Notes: generated by a model from the letters alone, not told the origin. Counted from the first letter of the stretch, positions 25,661 to 37,035 are shown. The stretch: DNA of 64,000 nt from Epiperipatus broadwayi (GCA_028023455.1 JAQFVV010012405.1:7089334-7153333), one strand, 5' to 3'. Numbers and translations: made by a program.

Positions 25661-25762
25661 GATTATTTATCTTTTCAACATAAATGTGTTCAAGTGTATC
25701 AGTGTTATGAGATAATGTGGAGAGTGGTCGGTCGTGTGAAACTCTGTGCTCATATATCAACT

Positions 25763-27767
25763 TAAAAAAATAATTTAAGTTTTTACATTTCTCTTTTAAA
25801 TCAAAACTCAATCTTCAAACATTGTAAATTTTTATTTTTACTAAATTGTTTTTACATTGAAATCATTACAAATTTTGAATAAAATCATTTCTCTTAAACA
25901 GATGTGTAAAGTGCTGGAACATATTCTAAATTTATAATATTTTTATCTACTTTTAATATTTAGATTTTATAATTAAATAATAAATATTAACTCTAGAAAT
26001 TGTTTTACTTTTTATTACACCAAATTTCTTATCATTTCTACTTCATATCTGAGATTAATAAATAACTGCATATTTTATTACTTTCAAATTTATTTCTCCC
26101 TAAATAAACAAATAAATTGCTCATTCTTGAGGAGTCCTCCTTTGATAAAACAATTAAACAGAAAATTGCATAGATCTGTTATTTGGTTGTTTTATTAACT
26201 TTCACATATGTACTTTATTTTATTTTATTTTATAGATTTTGAATAGGATAATGCTCAATTTATTCATAAATTGACTTCATCCCTATATGATAAGTAATAT
26301 CAATACCATTTATATATATATAATAAAATATATTCTATCAGAATATGAAGACAATTATCAACTATTACATAATATATTCACTATAGTCATGCTTTGACAA
26401 AGATACATTGTATCAAAAGTCTGGCTCAGCAAAGCAACAAATATTGGTTTGTATCAAAGATTTAGGGTATATTTTATTTCATATTATCTACAATATATAT
26501 ATATCTAATATAGTTTATTATACATATATAATGTCAATATTAACATTTTAAAACATGATTTATCACTCAGGAAATTATAAGATTTTCAAATGCCAGGAGT
26601 TTCATGAATTTTTAGATACTTAATCTGCCACCCCTCCTTTGTATTAAGCACCTGATGGCAAAAATTAAGTAATTAAATGATAAACCATCCATTGATTACT
26701 CTGGTTAGCACAAGGTGGCATTACTATATGGAGAGTTTTTGCCTGTTTAATTAAATGATCAGAAGATTAATTAATGTTTGAGGACTAAAAGTGATGATAG
26801 TTCTGTATCTTTCAAATTCACTACCACTTCACTAAAGTGAGTAAGGTAAAAATATTTGCATAGTTATCACTTAAAAAATCATTTAATATTTGAACCTGAA
26901 AATATCGAAGTTAAGCGGCTCATACCTGTTGCACTGCCCCTGCACCAAATTTCTCATGCTGAACATCTCTGTGATTTTAACAAAACAAACAGCAAACAAC
27001 AAAAAATAACTTCGCTGTAGAAAATATCTAGGTTAAATTGCTCATAGATAAACTAAAAAATAACTATCCGCAATTATGAATCATCTTAAAAACAAAACTG
27101 TTTATGACAAGCCTCATAAATCTTTATTTTATAAAATGTAAGCTTAATTATAATATCTCTCATTTCTCAATCCAATAGTAATCCAGTGCATATTTACATC
27201 GATTAATAAATGTCACAAATCTAGATTTAATATATAGTATGTTGCAACAGAATGAATATGACAACCATCTGAGTTCATGCCCCAACAATTGGCGCACCAT
27301 TTGTAATGGAACGGGTGAAAATTGAAATCTTAATATATGTGATTCATGCCCAACAATTGACCACATTATTTGTAATGGAATGGTCTTTTTTGTATGAAAC
27401 TAGATTTCTAATGACGCAATTAAACAGTGACTAGCACCAATAATTGGTCGTTAATTGGAATGGAATGGAACAAAATGGCTATTTGTGCCATTCATTTTAT
27501 TTGTACATTGGCACCATGGAATGATTTTGAGTTTTTAAAGTTTGCCAGGTATAAATGTATCACATTTGATAATATTTTTGTTCAATCCTAATACATATTA
27601 CCATATGGTTGCTCTTTAAGTCCTCAACATCATAAGTTCTCATATTCCTGTTACTTCTCTGTATACAAACTCCATGGTTATATGCACAACTCTAATAAGC
27701 TAGGGTGATGATTATCATAAGTTTGATATAAACCAAAAATATTTACATCTGAGTTATGTGTGTAGTA
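25763..27767. other. Non-coding DNA with small repeats
   Basis: Contains a solitary family A terminus at 26685-26751 (matching the outer end of 21860-21939) and a diverged tandem duplication of about 68 bp at 27270-27410 (unit with CCAACAATTG...TTTGTAATGGAA). No exon is recognised. Confidence 0.55.
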
Positions 27768-28170
27768 TGTAGTATGGTATGGATAATGTAAAGTTAAATA
27801 AATGATATGACGTGGGCAATGGAGAGGTAGATAAATGATATGTCATAGATAATGGAAAGTTAGATAAATGATATGGCATGGTTAATGGAAAATTAGATAA
27901 ATAATATGGCATGGATAATGGAAAGTTAGATAAATGATATCGCATGGATAATGGAAAGTTAGATAAATATGACATGGCTAATGGAAAGTTGGATAAATGA
28001 TATAGCAGATTAATGGAACGTTAGATAATTGATATGGCATGGCTAATGGAAAGATAGATAAATGATATGGAATGGCTAATGGAAAGATAAATAAATGATA
28101 TGACATGGACAATGGGAAGTTGGATAAAAGATATGACATGGGCAATGGAAAATTGGATAAATGAGGAAAC
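27768..28170. repeat. 33-bp minisatellite, about 12 copies
   Basis: Tandem units of the form AATGGAAAGTTAGATAAATG + ATATGGCATGG(A/C)T, spaced exactly 33 bp over most of the array (for example starts at 27851, 27884, 27917 and 27950), with point changes and one shorter unit near 27965. Because 33 is a multiple of three and the unit lacks a minus-strand stop in one frame, it reads as an 11-residue peptide repeat (YHLSNFPLSMP). I regard that as incidental. Confidence 0.95.
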
Positions 28171-29071
28171 ATACACAAATTCTAATTACTTTTACACGAA
28201 CATAAATTGAAAAAGAAATCAATGACATATGAAGCATTTTCTAATAAGTTATGAATGTTCTTTTTAGGTTTACTACTATAGAATATTTTTATAATTATAA
28301 ATAGAAATTTAGTTTTGAAAAAACTTTGTTCACTTTCATAATCTGACAAATTATTAATTTGCTTTGTACAAACAAAACTAAAATGAATTTACTATTAAAA
28401 GATGAATATATTTTTACTGCTGATTCTGTAATTGACCAATCAAAAGTTTAGAACTTTAATTCATTCGACCAATAGGGAATTGTATGAGCAACTAACAGTT
28501 AAAAAGTTAATATCAAAATGAAAGTTGAAAGTTTAAATCTATTGAGAACAAAGAAATCTGTCAGAGTACAAGGGGATTAACAATATATGTTAATTTTATA
28601 TACATATTTAAATATTAGTTATTTTAATAAATGTGTAAATAATTTAATGGATTATCAAATAAATAGCACTAAGAATATAAAAACATTTTATGAAACAAAC
28701 AAGCCTGAATAACTTACTAAGACAATTTATAAGCAAAATATCAAAAGAATCATTTAAATAAATCTGTAATACAATACAAAGTATTGAGCTGTCAATATGA
28801 ATATGAAGATTCAAGCATTTGGTAGTCCTATCAAGTAAAAGTTGTCCACAAGATGCATGCATACAGAAAAATTGTGGTTTAAGTTTCCACACTGGTGGAT
28901 GGTTGTAATATGGTAGAATTGAGATGATGAGTGCATTGATGAAAACAAACAAAAAAAACTTGAAATGATATATAAGTGTGTGTGTGGAAGGGTATTAATA
29001 TTATTTTAACTGCATATCAGATTTATTGTATATTATACACTATGTTAAAATAATTGTTCTCTTTGTTTTAG
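28171..29071. other. Presumed intron of the proton-channel gene
   Basis: No repeat or exon is recognised. The last 20 bases form a pyrimidine-rich tract ending TTTTAG, the splice acceptor of the next exon. Confidence 0.5.
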
Positions 29072-29210
29072 ATCTTCGATGCATTAGTTGTGGTTATAGC
29101 ATTTGCTTTGGATGTGACATTTACTATTCAAGAAACAAAAACTGGTTATGAAAAGGCTGCAGTGTTTCTTATCATGCTGAGGCTGTGGAGAATAGAAAAA
29201 ATAGAACAAG
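29072..29210 (+). CDS. Internal exon (S3-S4) of a voltage-gated proton channel, Hv1/HVCN1 family
   Basis: A 139-nt open exon between a pyrimidine-rich acceptor (TTTTAG at 29066-29071) and a GTGAAT donor at 29211. It begins in phase 0 and ends in phase 1. Its 46 codons start IFDALVVVIAFALDV, the S3 helix of Hv1 with its conserved Asp. An extracellular linker follows (TFTIQETKTGYEKAA), then S4 with FLIMLRLWRIEK. RxWRxxR in S4 is the Hv1 signature, and the channel carries H+ out of cells through its own voltage sensor. Here the third Arg is Lys, two Glu occur within or just after S4 (RIEKIEQ), and the usual Asn after S4 is Gln. The S1-S2 and coiled-coil exons were not found in this window, so introns must be long. 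A pseudogene exon or diverged paralogue cannot be excluded, though splice sites and frame are intact. Confidence 0.85.
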
Positions 29211-29652
29211 GTGAATATTATATATAGTTACTTATGCAGATGTACACATACAATTTAACACTTAAAAAAATCTATTATCATCTTATTATTTTTAAACTTG
29301 ATATAGATTAGTCCTATAAACATTACAACATATATATTTTCCCCTAAATCTAGTTTATTCTCAGTCTGTATAAATATATATATATTTTATTCCCTACATT
29401 TCACACACATTTTGTTATAAGTCTAAAAGGATATTTTATTTACAAAGAACCTAAATTCGATTTCTGGAAAAAATACATCAAATGAACTCATATCCTCCAC
29501 ACAGTTTATGTATATATATATTCAATATAAGATAAAATAATATGCAATAAAACACTTGAATTAATCCTACAATTTTCAATATATAAATAAATAAAAACTA
29601 AAACTAGCTTATATCAACCCTGCCATCTTGAATGAGATATATATATATATAT
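29211..29652. other. Intron sequence
   Basis: Directly downstream of the proton-channel exon; short (TA)n tracts only. Confidence 0.5.
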
Positions 29653-30703
29653 ACACCTGGGTCTCATTTCACGCGATAGATAGGTTCCTCAGAAAACACG
29701 TGCAAATGAAATCGCGCAAAAATAGACAGTAACTTACATTGAAAAAGGGGGGATGCGGTCTGTGATTTTTCAAAATTCACATAAAAGCAAAGCACCAACG
29801 TAAAATTACTTTAAAATTCGCGCAAAAAAAAAAAATAAGGAAATAAAATATGACTAATAAAAAATTTCAAATTTGATAAAAATTGATACAAGACAAACTT
29901 TTTTTAACTATAATATTTAATTTTATTCAAAATAATATATTTTTATGCATAATTTACAGTACAGTAATTTACATTTTTTTATACACGTTTTAATTATTAT
30001 CACTATTTGGCGAAAAACATGTTCATTTGTGTCAATGGTTTTCTGGTGACAATGTAATTAGTAATTAATCTTTGAGATGATGATTTTATTAATTGTTTAT
30101 GAAACTAACAACTAAAAATTAAATTCTTATTTTTGTCTTTAATTTTTTAATTTTCAATTCCATTTAAAAATCAAATTTCACATCACATTAATTTCAAGTC
30201 GCCATAAGTAATTTTTAAATTGTTAATTACAATTAAAAAACAGATTTTAATTTTTAATTGTCAAATTTAATTGTGCCCACTGCTATTAATCATCTTTTAA
30301 AAATAAACTTGTGGACACTAAATGATTAATAATTGATTACGTTCTTTTTTAAAAAGCAAAAACAGAATGTGATTTAAAATGCAAAATTAACATGCGCAAT
30401 GTTTTAAAAAATTTACATTATAATCTTGTAAAATTTAATGTGTGTATACATAAAATGTGGAAATCATGATTTTAATTTCATTATTGCATAAAATCTTACT
30501 ATTATAAAGCACTGAAAATATTAAAATTACTAAGATGAAAGCCGAATTCCAATAATGTGCTATTACTTTCAATATAGCGTAAGTGCATGAAATTTATTAT
30601 TTAAAGTAATAGTGCATTATCGGAGTTCTACTTCCAGTGAAACATGATTCGCGTAACTTCAAAATCGTGTTAAATAAGTCCGTGTAAAAAGAGACCCAGG
30701 TGT
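29653..30703. mobile_element. Non-autonomous DNA transposon, 1.05 kb, 13-bp terminal inverted repeats
   Basis: Left end ACACCTGGGTCTC (29653-29665) and right end GAGACCCAGGTGT (30691-30703) are exact inverted repeats. Subterminal motifs rich in CGCG (29672-29715, 30645-30690) are the only CpG-rich pieces nearby. There is no ORF of useful length. Flanks are (TA)n/(GT)n sequence, so the target duplication cannot be read and the superfamily stays open. Confidence 0.75.
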
Positions 30704-30726
30704 GTATATATATGTGTGTGTGTAGT

Positions 30727-31120
30727 AGTAGAATACCACTGGTACTTAGTATATAAACAATATTTGAGATTAAAACCCATAAACCATAAATAAATATTTA
30801 AAATACTCTCTAATCAAACATAAATCAAAATTTATTAAGAATAAAGTCGCCATTTATTCTTGTACTCCTTATATATATAGAAGGTTCGTTAAAACACTTT
30901 GGTTAGAAAGAATGAATATTTAAATCAATCCACAACATTGTATCTAAATATGTTTCAATTGATTTACTTACAAGAGTTCTCTTAATTTAAGCATTGAGAA
31001 AATAAATGAAAATATGTAATAGAATATCTCCAGTGCTTAGTATATAAATAACATTCAAGATTAAAATACATAGCAATATATTATTTATTTACAGTATATT
31101 CTTTATTAATAACACAAATT
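30727..31120 (-). repeat. Inverted repeat block (family F), left part
   Basis: Pieces at 30735-30835, 30880-30970 and 31010-31090 are inverted copies of pieces in 32205-32715. Example: TTTGGTTAGAAAGAATG, with its complement at about 32570-32586. The unit also repeats directly within each side. I see no ribozyme core. Confidence 0.7.
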
Positions 31121-31189
31121 TTATATACACTTTTTACAAATAAACCACGATTTAACTATCAGATATACATAATAATTATTTCACTCTAC

Positions 31190-32204
31190 TTTAAAAACAC
31201 TACCCTATGCAAATGCAGAGAACATCACTATATATCCAGGTCTTCTATAAATATTTTGATTTAGATGATCAATCCCACACTTGACATAGTGTCGGCATAC
31301 ATCCACACCATATTTTGACCATAATTTTCTTCGGTAGGTATCTTAGGCATTGATTAAAGTATTTGCTCCAATCTTTATCTAGTTTTTTTAACCAGTTATA
31401 CTTTTTATTATCAAAGATCGCATTACATCTTATGGACCATATTGTTTTCAATGTATGTATTATTGCCAATGTGTTATGTGGATTAAAGTTCACAAAGTTT
31501 CTTTTTATTATTTTATTTAAGTTTATTACTGGTTTATGAAACACTTTATTTCTGCTGTGCCAGAGGGCCTTACACTCCTCAAATAAGTGCAACAAGCTAT
31601 CTTCCTTTATTTTACATAATACACATATTGGTTCCGAGTCATATGGAGCCTACTATTCAGCAGGGCCTTAATAGGAAGGAGCCCGTTTAGGAACCTAAAC
31701 GTAAACCTAATGTATGATTGTGGTGCATATATCTATTGTAATTTCTTCAATATATTATTTATATTTAATCCAGGTAAAAATCCTTCTATATTTCATGCAT
31801 TACTTCCCTGGTTTTTTATCTCTCTATATTTAACCCCTTCCAAACTAATCAAGTCTAGATTGTCCTGTAAATTCTTGTATGCTATCTGCAGATTGGCAAA
31901 AAAAATCTCCTTTCTTTCCCTATTTCATGGTAGACATTAACTTCAATCAGTGGAGGGTCAAAGCATTTATCTTTAATGATATTTATATATGTCTTAGCTT
32001 TGATAAACATAATATATTCTTTTAGGTCAATTAAGTTGAGGCCTCCCTTATTAATAGGTAGCTGTAATGTTGAGATCGAAACTAGACTTGTTGTCCTTCC
32101 CCATATATATTTCTTTGCCATTCTAGAGATCTTATTTGTTGTTGTGTTATAGAGGTCAATCCATGGGTGTAATAGTTCAATATACCCAATATTTAATGCC
32201 ATAA
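31190..32204 (-). pseudogene. L1/Tx1-like LINE relic, post-reverse-transcriptase region
   Basis: The minus strand encodes two recognisable pieces. About 32202-31882 contains KKYIWGR...LQLPINKGGLNLIDLKEY, the conserved LPxxxGGLxLxDLxxY region that follows the thumb in L1/Tx1-type reverse transcriptases. About 31595-31269 contains EECKALWHSRNKVFH and TIWSIRCNAIFD, the extreme C-terminal region. A frame break lies between them, near 31620-31880. Catalytic motifs are absent, so this is a 5'-truncated dead copy. It sits between the two halves of the family F inverted repeat. Confidence 0.75.
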
Positions 32205-32715
32205 CATAGCAATATATTATAAATATTTAAAATATTCTTTATCCAAGCTTAAGTGAAATTTTATCAAGAATAAAGTGGGTTCTCTCTATATAAATGGAAT
32301 ACAAGAATAAATGATTGCATTATTCTTGGTAAATTTTGACTTATGCGTGGTTAGAGAGTATTTTAAAAATTTATTGTAGGGTGTTATGGATTTTAATCTC
32401 GAATGTTATTTATATATTACGCCCCAGAGGCATTATTTTACATATTTTTATTTGTTTGAATCATTGTTGGCAACGTTTAAATTGGATAACTCTCAGACTT
32501 GCTAATTACTGTAAATAAATCAATTGTCACATATTTAGATACAATGTTGTGGATTGATTTAAATATCCATTCTTTCTAACCAAAGAGTTTTAGTCAATCT
32601 TCTATATATATAAATGGAATATAAGAATAAACAACCGCTTTATTTTTGGTAAATTTTGACTTATGCTTTAGAGAATATTTCAAATATTTATTGTATAGTA
32701 TTATGAGTTGTAAAC
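32205..32715 (+). repeat. Inverted repeat block (family F), right part
   Basis: Two direct copies of a unit (about 32270-32430 and 32610-32715, sharing GGTAAATTTTGACTTATGC) plus the 90-bp block at 32510-32600 that is inverted at 30880-30970. Together with the left part it frames the LINE relic. Confidence 0.7.
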
Positions 32716-32739
32716 TAAAATGATGTGTGTAAATAAACA

Positions 32740-33210
32740 GGAAACTCTTAACATGTAATAATTTCAGGAGTCAATGAAAATCTTTTAGCGCCATCTTTAT
32801 TAAAATTAATTAAATGGTTCACAGTATATCATCATTCTATCACCTGTGGCACATAAAAATGATGCTAAAAAGGTAATATAATTTTGACTGCTTTTTGAGT
32901 TCTTATTAACTCAGCAAGCGTGAAAAATATCATTTGAGCTTCCACACTCTTTCATGAAGGTATTGTTGTAGTCTGAATTTATTTTGGTCTTATTTAATCT
33001 TTATATGGTAAAATCTTGATTTATTCTTTATAATAGCATTTCCAGTTCATTATAAATATGTAATAATTTTAACTAAACAGTGACGTTTTAATATATAATA
33101 ATTTTTAAAAGCTGATAAAAATCTTCTAACACCATCATTAGTAAATTTCATTAATTAATAATTCAGATTACATCTTCATTTCAATATATGAAAAATGATT
33201 TGACCATGAT
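32740..33210. repeat. Diverged direct-repeat pair
   Basis: 32740-32870 and 33095-33210 share a diverged block (TAATAATTT..AG...AAAATCTT...CACCATC.TTA.TAAA). Nothing coding is seen. Confidence 0.45.
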
Positions 33211-33454
33211 GTAATATTGATTTGTTAATCAAAAGGAATAAAAATAGTAATAGATATTCATTGATTTCTAAAATTGATTATACATACATCTAGGATGAAT
33301 TAGGAATTCAGTAGGGTATTAAAATAAATATTTTGAGATATTATCTTGAGAAGATTAATTAAGAGCAAAATAGATTAAATCTGTAATAACAATCTCTGTG
33401 AAGGAATGTTGAAATTTACAACATCAGAACACAATTAGAAATGGCTTCATCTGC

Positions 33455-33700
33455 TAAAGTTGAGTTGGGATAGTTATCAGCACTCATAAGCTCGAAATCA
33501 GTTGGTCTGGAGATGAGAGTGTTCTGGATAGAGATTTTAAATATTTTATCATACCACACTTATTAATTAAGAGCTTATTTGAGCTATTAGTACGCTCTCT
33601 GTATTGCATTTTTGTAATTACAAGTTTATTAAAAGTAATGTCACGTTATATATGACTTGCTTTTTTGATTATTATCTCTATATGTGTATTTACGCAGATA
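33455..33700 (+). repeat. Family A' partial copy (one arm)
   Basis: Matches the right arm of 14897-15330 and about 70 bp beyond it (GAAATCAGTTGGTCTGGAGAT, TTTGAGCTATTAGTACGCTC, TATATGACTTGCTTT). The hammerhead region keeps GAAA, a stem III like TCAGTTGG and the UC site, but has lost the CTGANGA core. Confidence 0.7.
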
Positions 33701-35116
33701 TATACATTATATATATTAAATTAGGCGATACTTTGCTTTTTAAATAAATAATCAGTTTAACTTTATACAATAATTAAAATCTCTTATCTAGATTTTGAAT
33801 AACTTTTATTATATTATAATAAAAAATATTTTATTTAGAAGATATCAGTATTATACTCTTAGAATATCTTTCTCCCATGAAAACCATGTTTATGTTTATA
33901 TTTTTATATCGGTTAGTAAATAGGAATGTAGCTATTCTTTACTAGGAAACGAAATAAGAATAGGAAATCAATTAAACCCTCAACATCTGGATAATTGACA
34001 ACCTTAGTGAATAATTTTCATATAAGAAAGCTATTGGAGAGATTTTTACCCTTGCATTGGACTATTTAAGAACTAACTGTTTTTATCTTTATTACTGATA
34101 CGTCTTATTAACACCTTAAGCTAAGTAACATTTTAATGTTTCGAAGTAATATTTTTTGTTATTAAAATATATATATATATTTTTAAATAAATAAATAGTT
34201 TTATTAATAAATAACCTTTTTGTCCAAACATTCGAACTAAACCGCTATTTTTCTACTAACGCTTTTGTTTCTCCGTACAATTAATTTCCCACAATTCCAC
34301 TAACGTTTTTTTTTTTAATTAAACTTTAGAAATGACCCCTTTTAGTTTGTTAATATTCTTTGCTTTTAATAGTTTATTTGATTAGAAATTTGAGTCACAG
34401 ATAATTATTTACTATGTGAATTTAATTTAGAAATATTTATCATAGACAAAATGAAATGATTACAAGGGAAAATAATATTTATTTAGAAAATGAAAGAGCT
34501 TTCACGTTATTTTAAGTACATTGTTGGTTGGGGATAGTTATTTATTTGCCTTGGTGAATAATTAAAAGCGTTCATCAAGGTTTATTATTTCTAATTAAGG
34601 TGTTAATTATTTGTGATCATAAAATAGATGCCGTCACCTAACTACTTAATTATCTGTAACTAACTGTGACGGCCACTAAACACTTACATTGTTATAAAAC
34701 AATAACTCTGGTCGGTTTTTTGTTTTATATTTAATAATAATATGTTAACTAATACGCTGCGCAGCGCTTCCTTAATGGTTTTCATTAATAACATCGGGAT
34801 GAGTAAAGAAAAACTTGATGAAGTAAAATGTGGATAGACATGTGAAAATTATAATTAAATGTGAATAAAATTATAAAATATTTAAGCTTTTATTATTTTT
34901 ATTATCTTCTAGATAAAAAATTATATATTTTTAATTATAAAAATTTTAAATCTGATAAAAGTGTATATTATTATTTTACCTACGTAGCTTATCTGATTTA
35001 AAAACAAAATAAAATCTTATAACTATGAAATATAAAAATTGAATTAAACTGCTTTGAAATATGTAATAATTTGAACAGTAACTTGTGAAACTTAGTGCAA
35101 TGTAAGAATATCGGTT
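33701..35116. other. Non-coding A+T-rich DNA
   Basis: No exon, element or RNA gene is recognised. Confidence 0.5.
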
Positions 35117-35385
35117 TCTGGGGCCTAATATTAATAATTTTTATTAGTTATTAATTAGACTAGAGATTATCCATTCAATGAATAATATTTCTGTAGTGTA
35201 ATTTTCACTACACCACTCTCTCACAAGGTAGGGATTGTGGAGAGGTGTAATAATAAACATATCACTAAAGACATGTGAAAAAGATATACGATCCCCAAGG
35301 TACACATTAGTTAGAAGCCAGTCCCTCCTACCTTGTGTGATAGTGAAAATTATACTACAGAAATATTCATTGTCTGGGGCCTAAT
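35117..35385. mobile_element. Small foldback insertion flanked by 13-bp direct repeats
   Basis: TCTGGGGCCTAAT occurs at 35117-35129 and 35373-35385. Between them, inverted arms of about 60 bp (about 35178-35240 and 35305-35370) share AATATTTCTGTAGT, TTTTCACTA and CACAAGGTAGG. The direct repeats look like a target-site duplication, which would define a non-autonomous element of about 240 bp. A TSD of this length suggests retrotransposition rather than a cut-and-paste transposase; that is inference. Confidence 0.6.
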
Positions 35386-35673
35386 GACTTAAAAATCGAT
35401 TCTAGTTTTTAGTTCTTTTGGTACCTCCATTTCTTGTGAACTTTTGAGAAATAAAGTCATTCAATTATGTATCTTATTTTTTAATGGAACAAACAACTTT
35501 TAAGCACTGGTAAACTAATTTACATTGCTGACAAAGAAGTCTACTTTCTTTTGCCATCAACAATCATATGGATATAGGATTCCAACTCAGACTCTCACAT
35601 GACCCTCAACTCTCCATACCATCTTATATTGCTGACCCACCTGATCATACACATTTTGAAAAGAGAAATAATC

Positions 35674-35717
35674 ACTAATATACATATTTCATGCTATACC
35701 AGCAATCATCAGTTGGT
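35674..35717 (-). ncRNA. Hammerhead ribozyme motif, family B left arm
   Basis: Minus strand: stem I ACCAA against TTAGT (one mismatch), CTGATGA, TGC/GCA stem II with a slightly changed loop, GAAA, TATGTA-type stem III, A at the cleavage site. Confidence 0.6.
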
Positions 35718-35902
35718 CCAGATTACTATCTCCACATATATATACAATCAGTGCTCAGCTTTATATTAAGATAGCCATTCCATCATCAGATTTTCAATGA
35801 AATGGATAGCTGAAGAGTTGTGGTTTGGAGTAGTTTGATTGGCTATCTTAATATAAAGCTGATCACTGATTGTATACATGTGTGGAGATAGTAATCTGGA
35901 TC

Positions 35903-35951
35903 AACTGATGATTGATTGCTTGCTGGTTTAGCATGAAATAGGTATGTTGGT
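35903..35951 (+). ncRNA. Hammerhead-like motif, family B right arm (enlarged stem II)
   Basis: Core CTGATGA (35905-35911) and GAAA (35935-35938) are intact. The stem II region carries an extra TTGATTGC-like duplication, lengthening the hairpin. Stem III is altered to TAGGTA. Probably impaired. Confidence 0.5.
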
Positions 35952-36052
35952 GATTATTTATCTTTTCAATATGTGTATGATCAGGTGGATTAACAATATG
36001 AGATGGCATGGAGAGTTAAGGGTTGTGTGAAAGTCTGAGTTCGAATCCCTTA

Positions 36053-36548
36053 TATTACATTATATAAGTGCACGTGTGTGTAAGCCTGTACAGTGTATTA
36101 ATCATATGGATAGTAAATTATCCAATAATATTTTATCCATATAAGATTATGGACAGCAGATGGTAGTGGATTCAGCTTTTGCTGCAATGTAAATTAATTT
36201 TATCTAGAAAATGTTACATTAAAATAACTATTTGTTCAAAGTTCGTGCTCTTTAATTAGATTTTTACATATTTGATTTTTTTATTGTTTGTTTACGATGC
36301 TATTAAAAGAAAGATAAATTAATTCTACCTTGTAAATTTAAATGAACTGATTCAAACGACACTGTGTACATGTACCTGTTGATTTGACTTCATTCTAATA
36401 AATACCATTGATCAACCTATTATCTGCATAAGATCTTGAGCAGATGGAAATGGGGATTCATTTTTCATCTGCACTGTCAGTTACTATGATACTAGAGATC
36501 ATTATATTTATATAATTAGTCCATTAAAAACTATGTGTATAATAAAAT
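36053..36548. other. Non-coding A+T-rich DNA
   Basis: I see nothing recognisable. Confidence 0.5.
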
Positions 36549-36773
36549 AACATATCGTACCATTTACACCTTTCTTAAACACTTTATCACTACTTTTATT
36601 TATATCAAACTAACAGTTTCAACTATTCTGCAGTTATCATCAGAGCTCTTGTTTTGGAAATAGAATTAACAAGAGCTCTGATGATGACTGCAGGACAGGA
36701 AAAACTGTTAGTTTGATATAAATAAAAGTATTTATAAAGTTTTTTAAGAAAGGTGTAAATGGTATGATATGTT
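36549..36773. repeat. Foldback repeat, family D (105-bp arms)
   Basis: Arms 36549-36653 and 36669-36773 pair with few mismatches around a 15-bp loop. Each arm contains, outward from the centre, GAGCTCTGATGAT..ACTGCAG then GAAAC/GAAAAAC and CTGTTAGTTTGATATA. Confidence 0.85.
36678..36720 (+). ncRNA. Hammerhead-like motif, family D
   Basis: Core CTGATGA at 36678-36684, then ACTGCAG.., then GGAAAAAC. The left-arm version (minus strand, about 36607-36645) is cleaner: CTGATGA, AACT...AGTT stem II, GAAACTGTTAGT. Stem I pairing is weak in both, so I call it hammerhead-like only. Confidence 0.4.
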
Positions 36774-36904
36774 AAATTAGAAATCAATACATAGGAAAAG
36801 AAGAAGTAGAAAATTATAATAAAATAACTGAGCAGTTATTTGGTTGGAAAGTCATGTTATAATCAGGCATCAGAAGTAATAATTGAATTTTTATCTAGTA
36901 ATCT

Positions 36905-37035
36905 AGCACAGATGAGTGCAGTAGTAGAGTCATAAAAGCCTTGAAAAAAAATAGTTTCTGGGTGGAAGCTCAATCTGCTACTCCTGGGACAAATGCCACA
37001 TAATCTATGAGTGATTAATCATTTAATTGTTTTGT
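36905..37035. repeat. Possible decayed SINE
   Basis: Resembles 53455-53590 in order and wording (GTAGAGT/ATGAAGT, then GAGTGAT.AATCATTT.ATTGT). tRNA-like A/B boxes are too degraded to assert. Confidence 0.3.

Larger units (their letters stand above)
24710..25762. repeat. Family B array: two tandem units plus an inverted unit
   Basis: Two direct copies offset by 476 bp (about 24714-25190 and 25190-25545, minus sense) are followed by an inverted partial copy (about 25555-25760, plus sense). A short internal duplication of the ACACACAGACTTGTT block lies at 24715-24810. The units share the hammerhead motif, the AAAAGATAAATAATCACC block and the GACCACTCTCCACAC block. The inverted pair forms a palindrome with about 200-bp arms and about a 55-bp spacer. 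The 476-bp step is my estimate of the unit length. Confidence 0.85.
35580..36052. repeat. Family B foldback
   Basis: Inverted arms at about 35585-35780 and 35845-36050 around a roughly 65-bp centre. Each arm carries the family B hammerhead motif and ends outward in a block reading GAAAGTCTGAGTTCGAATCCC (36027-36048, +), which resembles a Pol III B box. The left end is its mirror (about 35578-35600). Confidence 0.85.

Noticed and set aside
27768-28170. CRISPR-like array
   Set aside because: Units are contiguous 33-bp repeats without unique spacers, and the DNA is clearly eukaryotic.
27754-28178. Two minus-strand ORFs with LSNFPLSMP repeats
   Set aside because: They are translations of the 33-bp minisatellite. 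The unit length is a multiple of three and lacks a stop in that frame, the two ORFs are in different frames, and there is no splice or start context.
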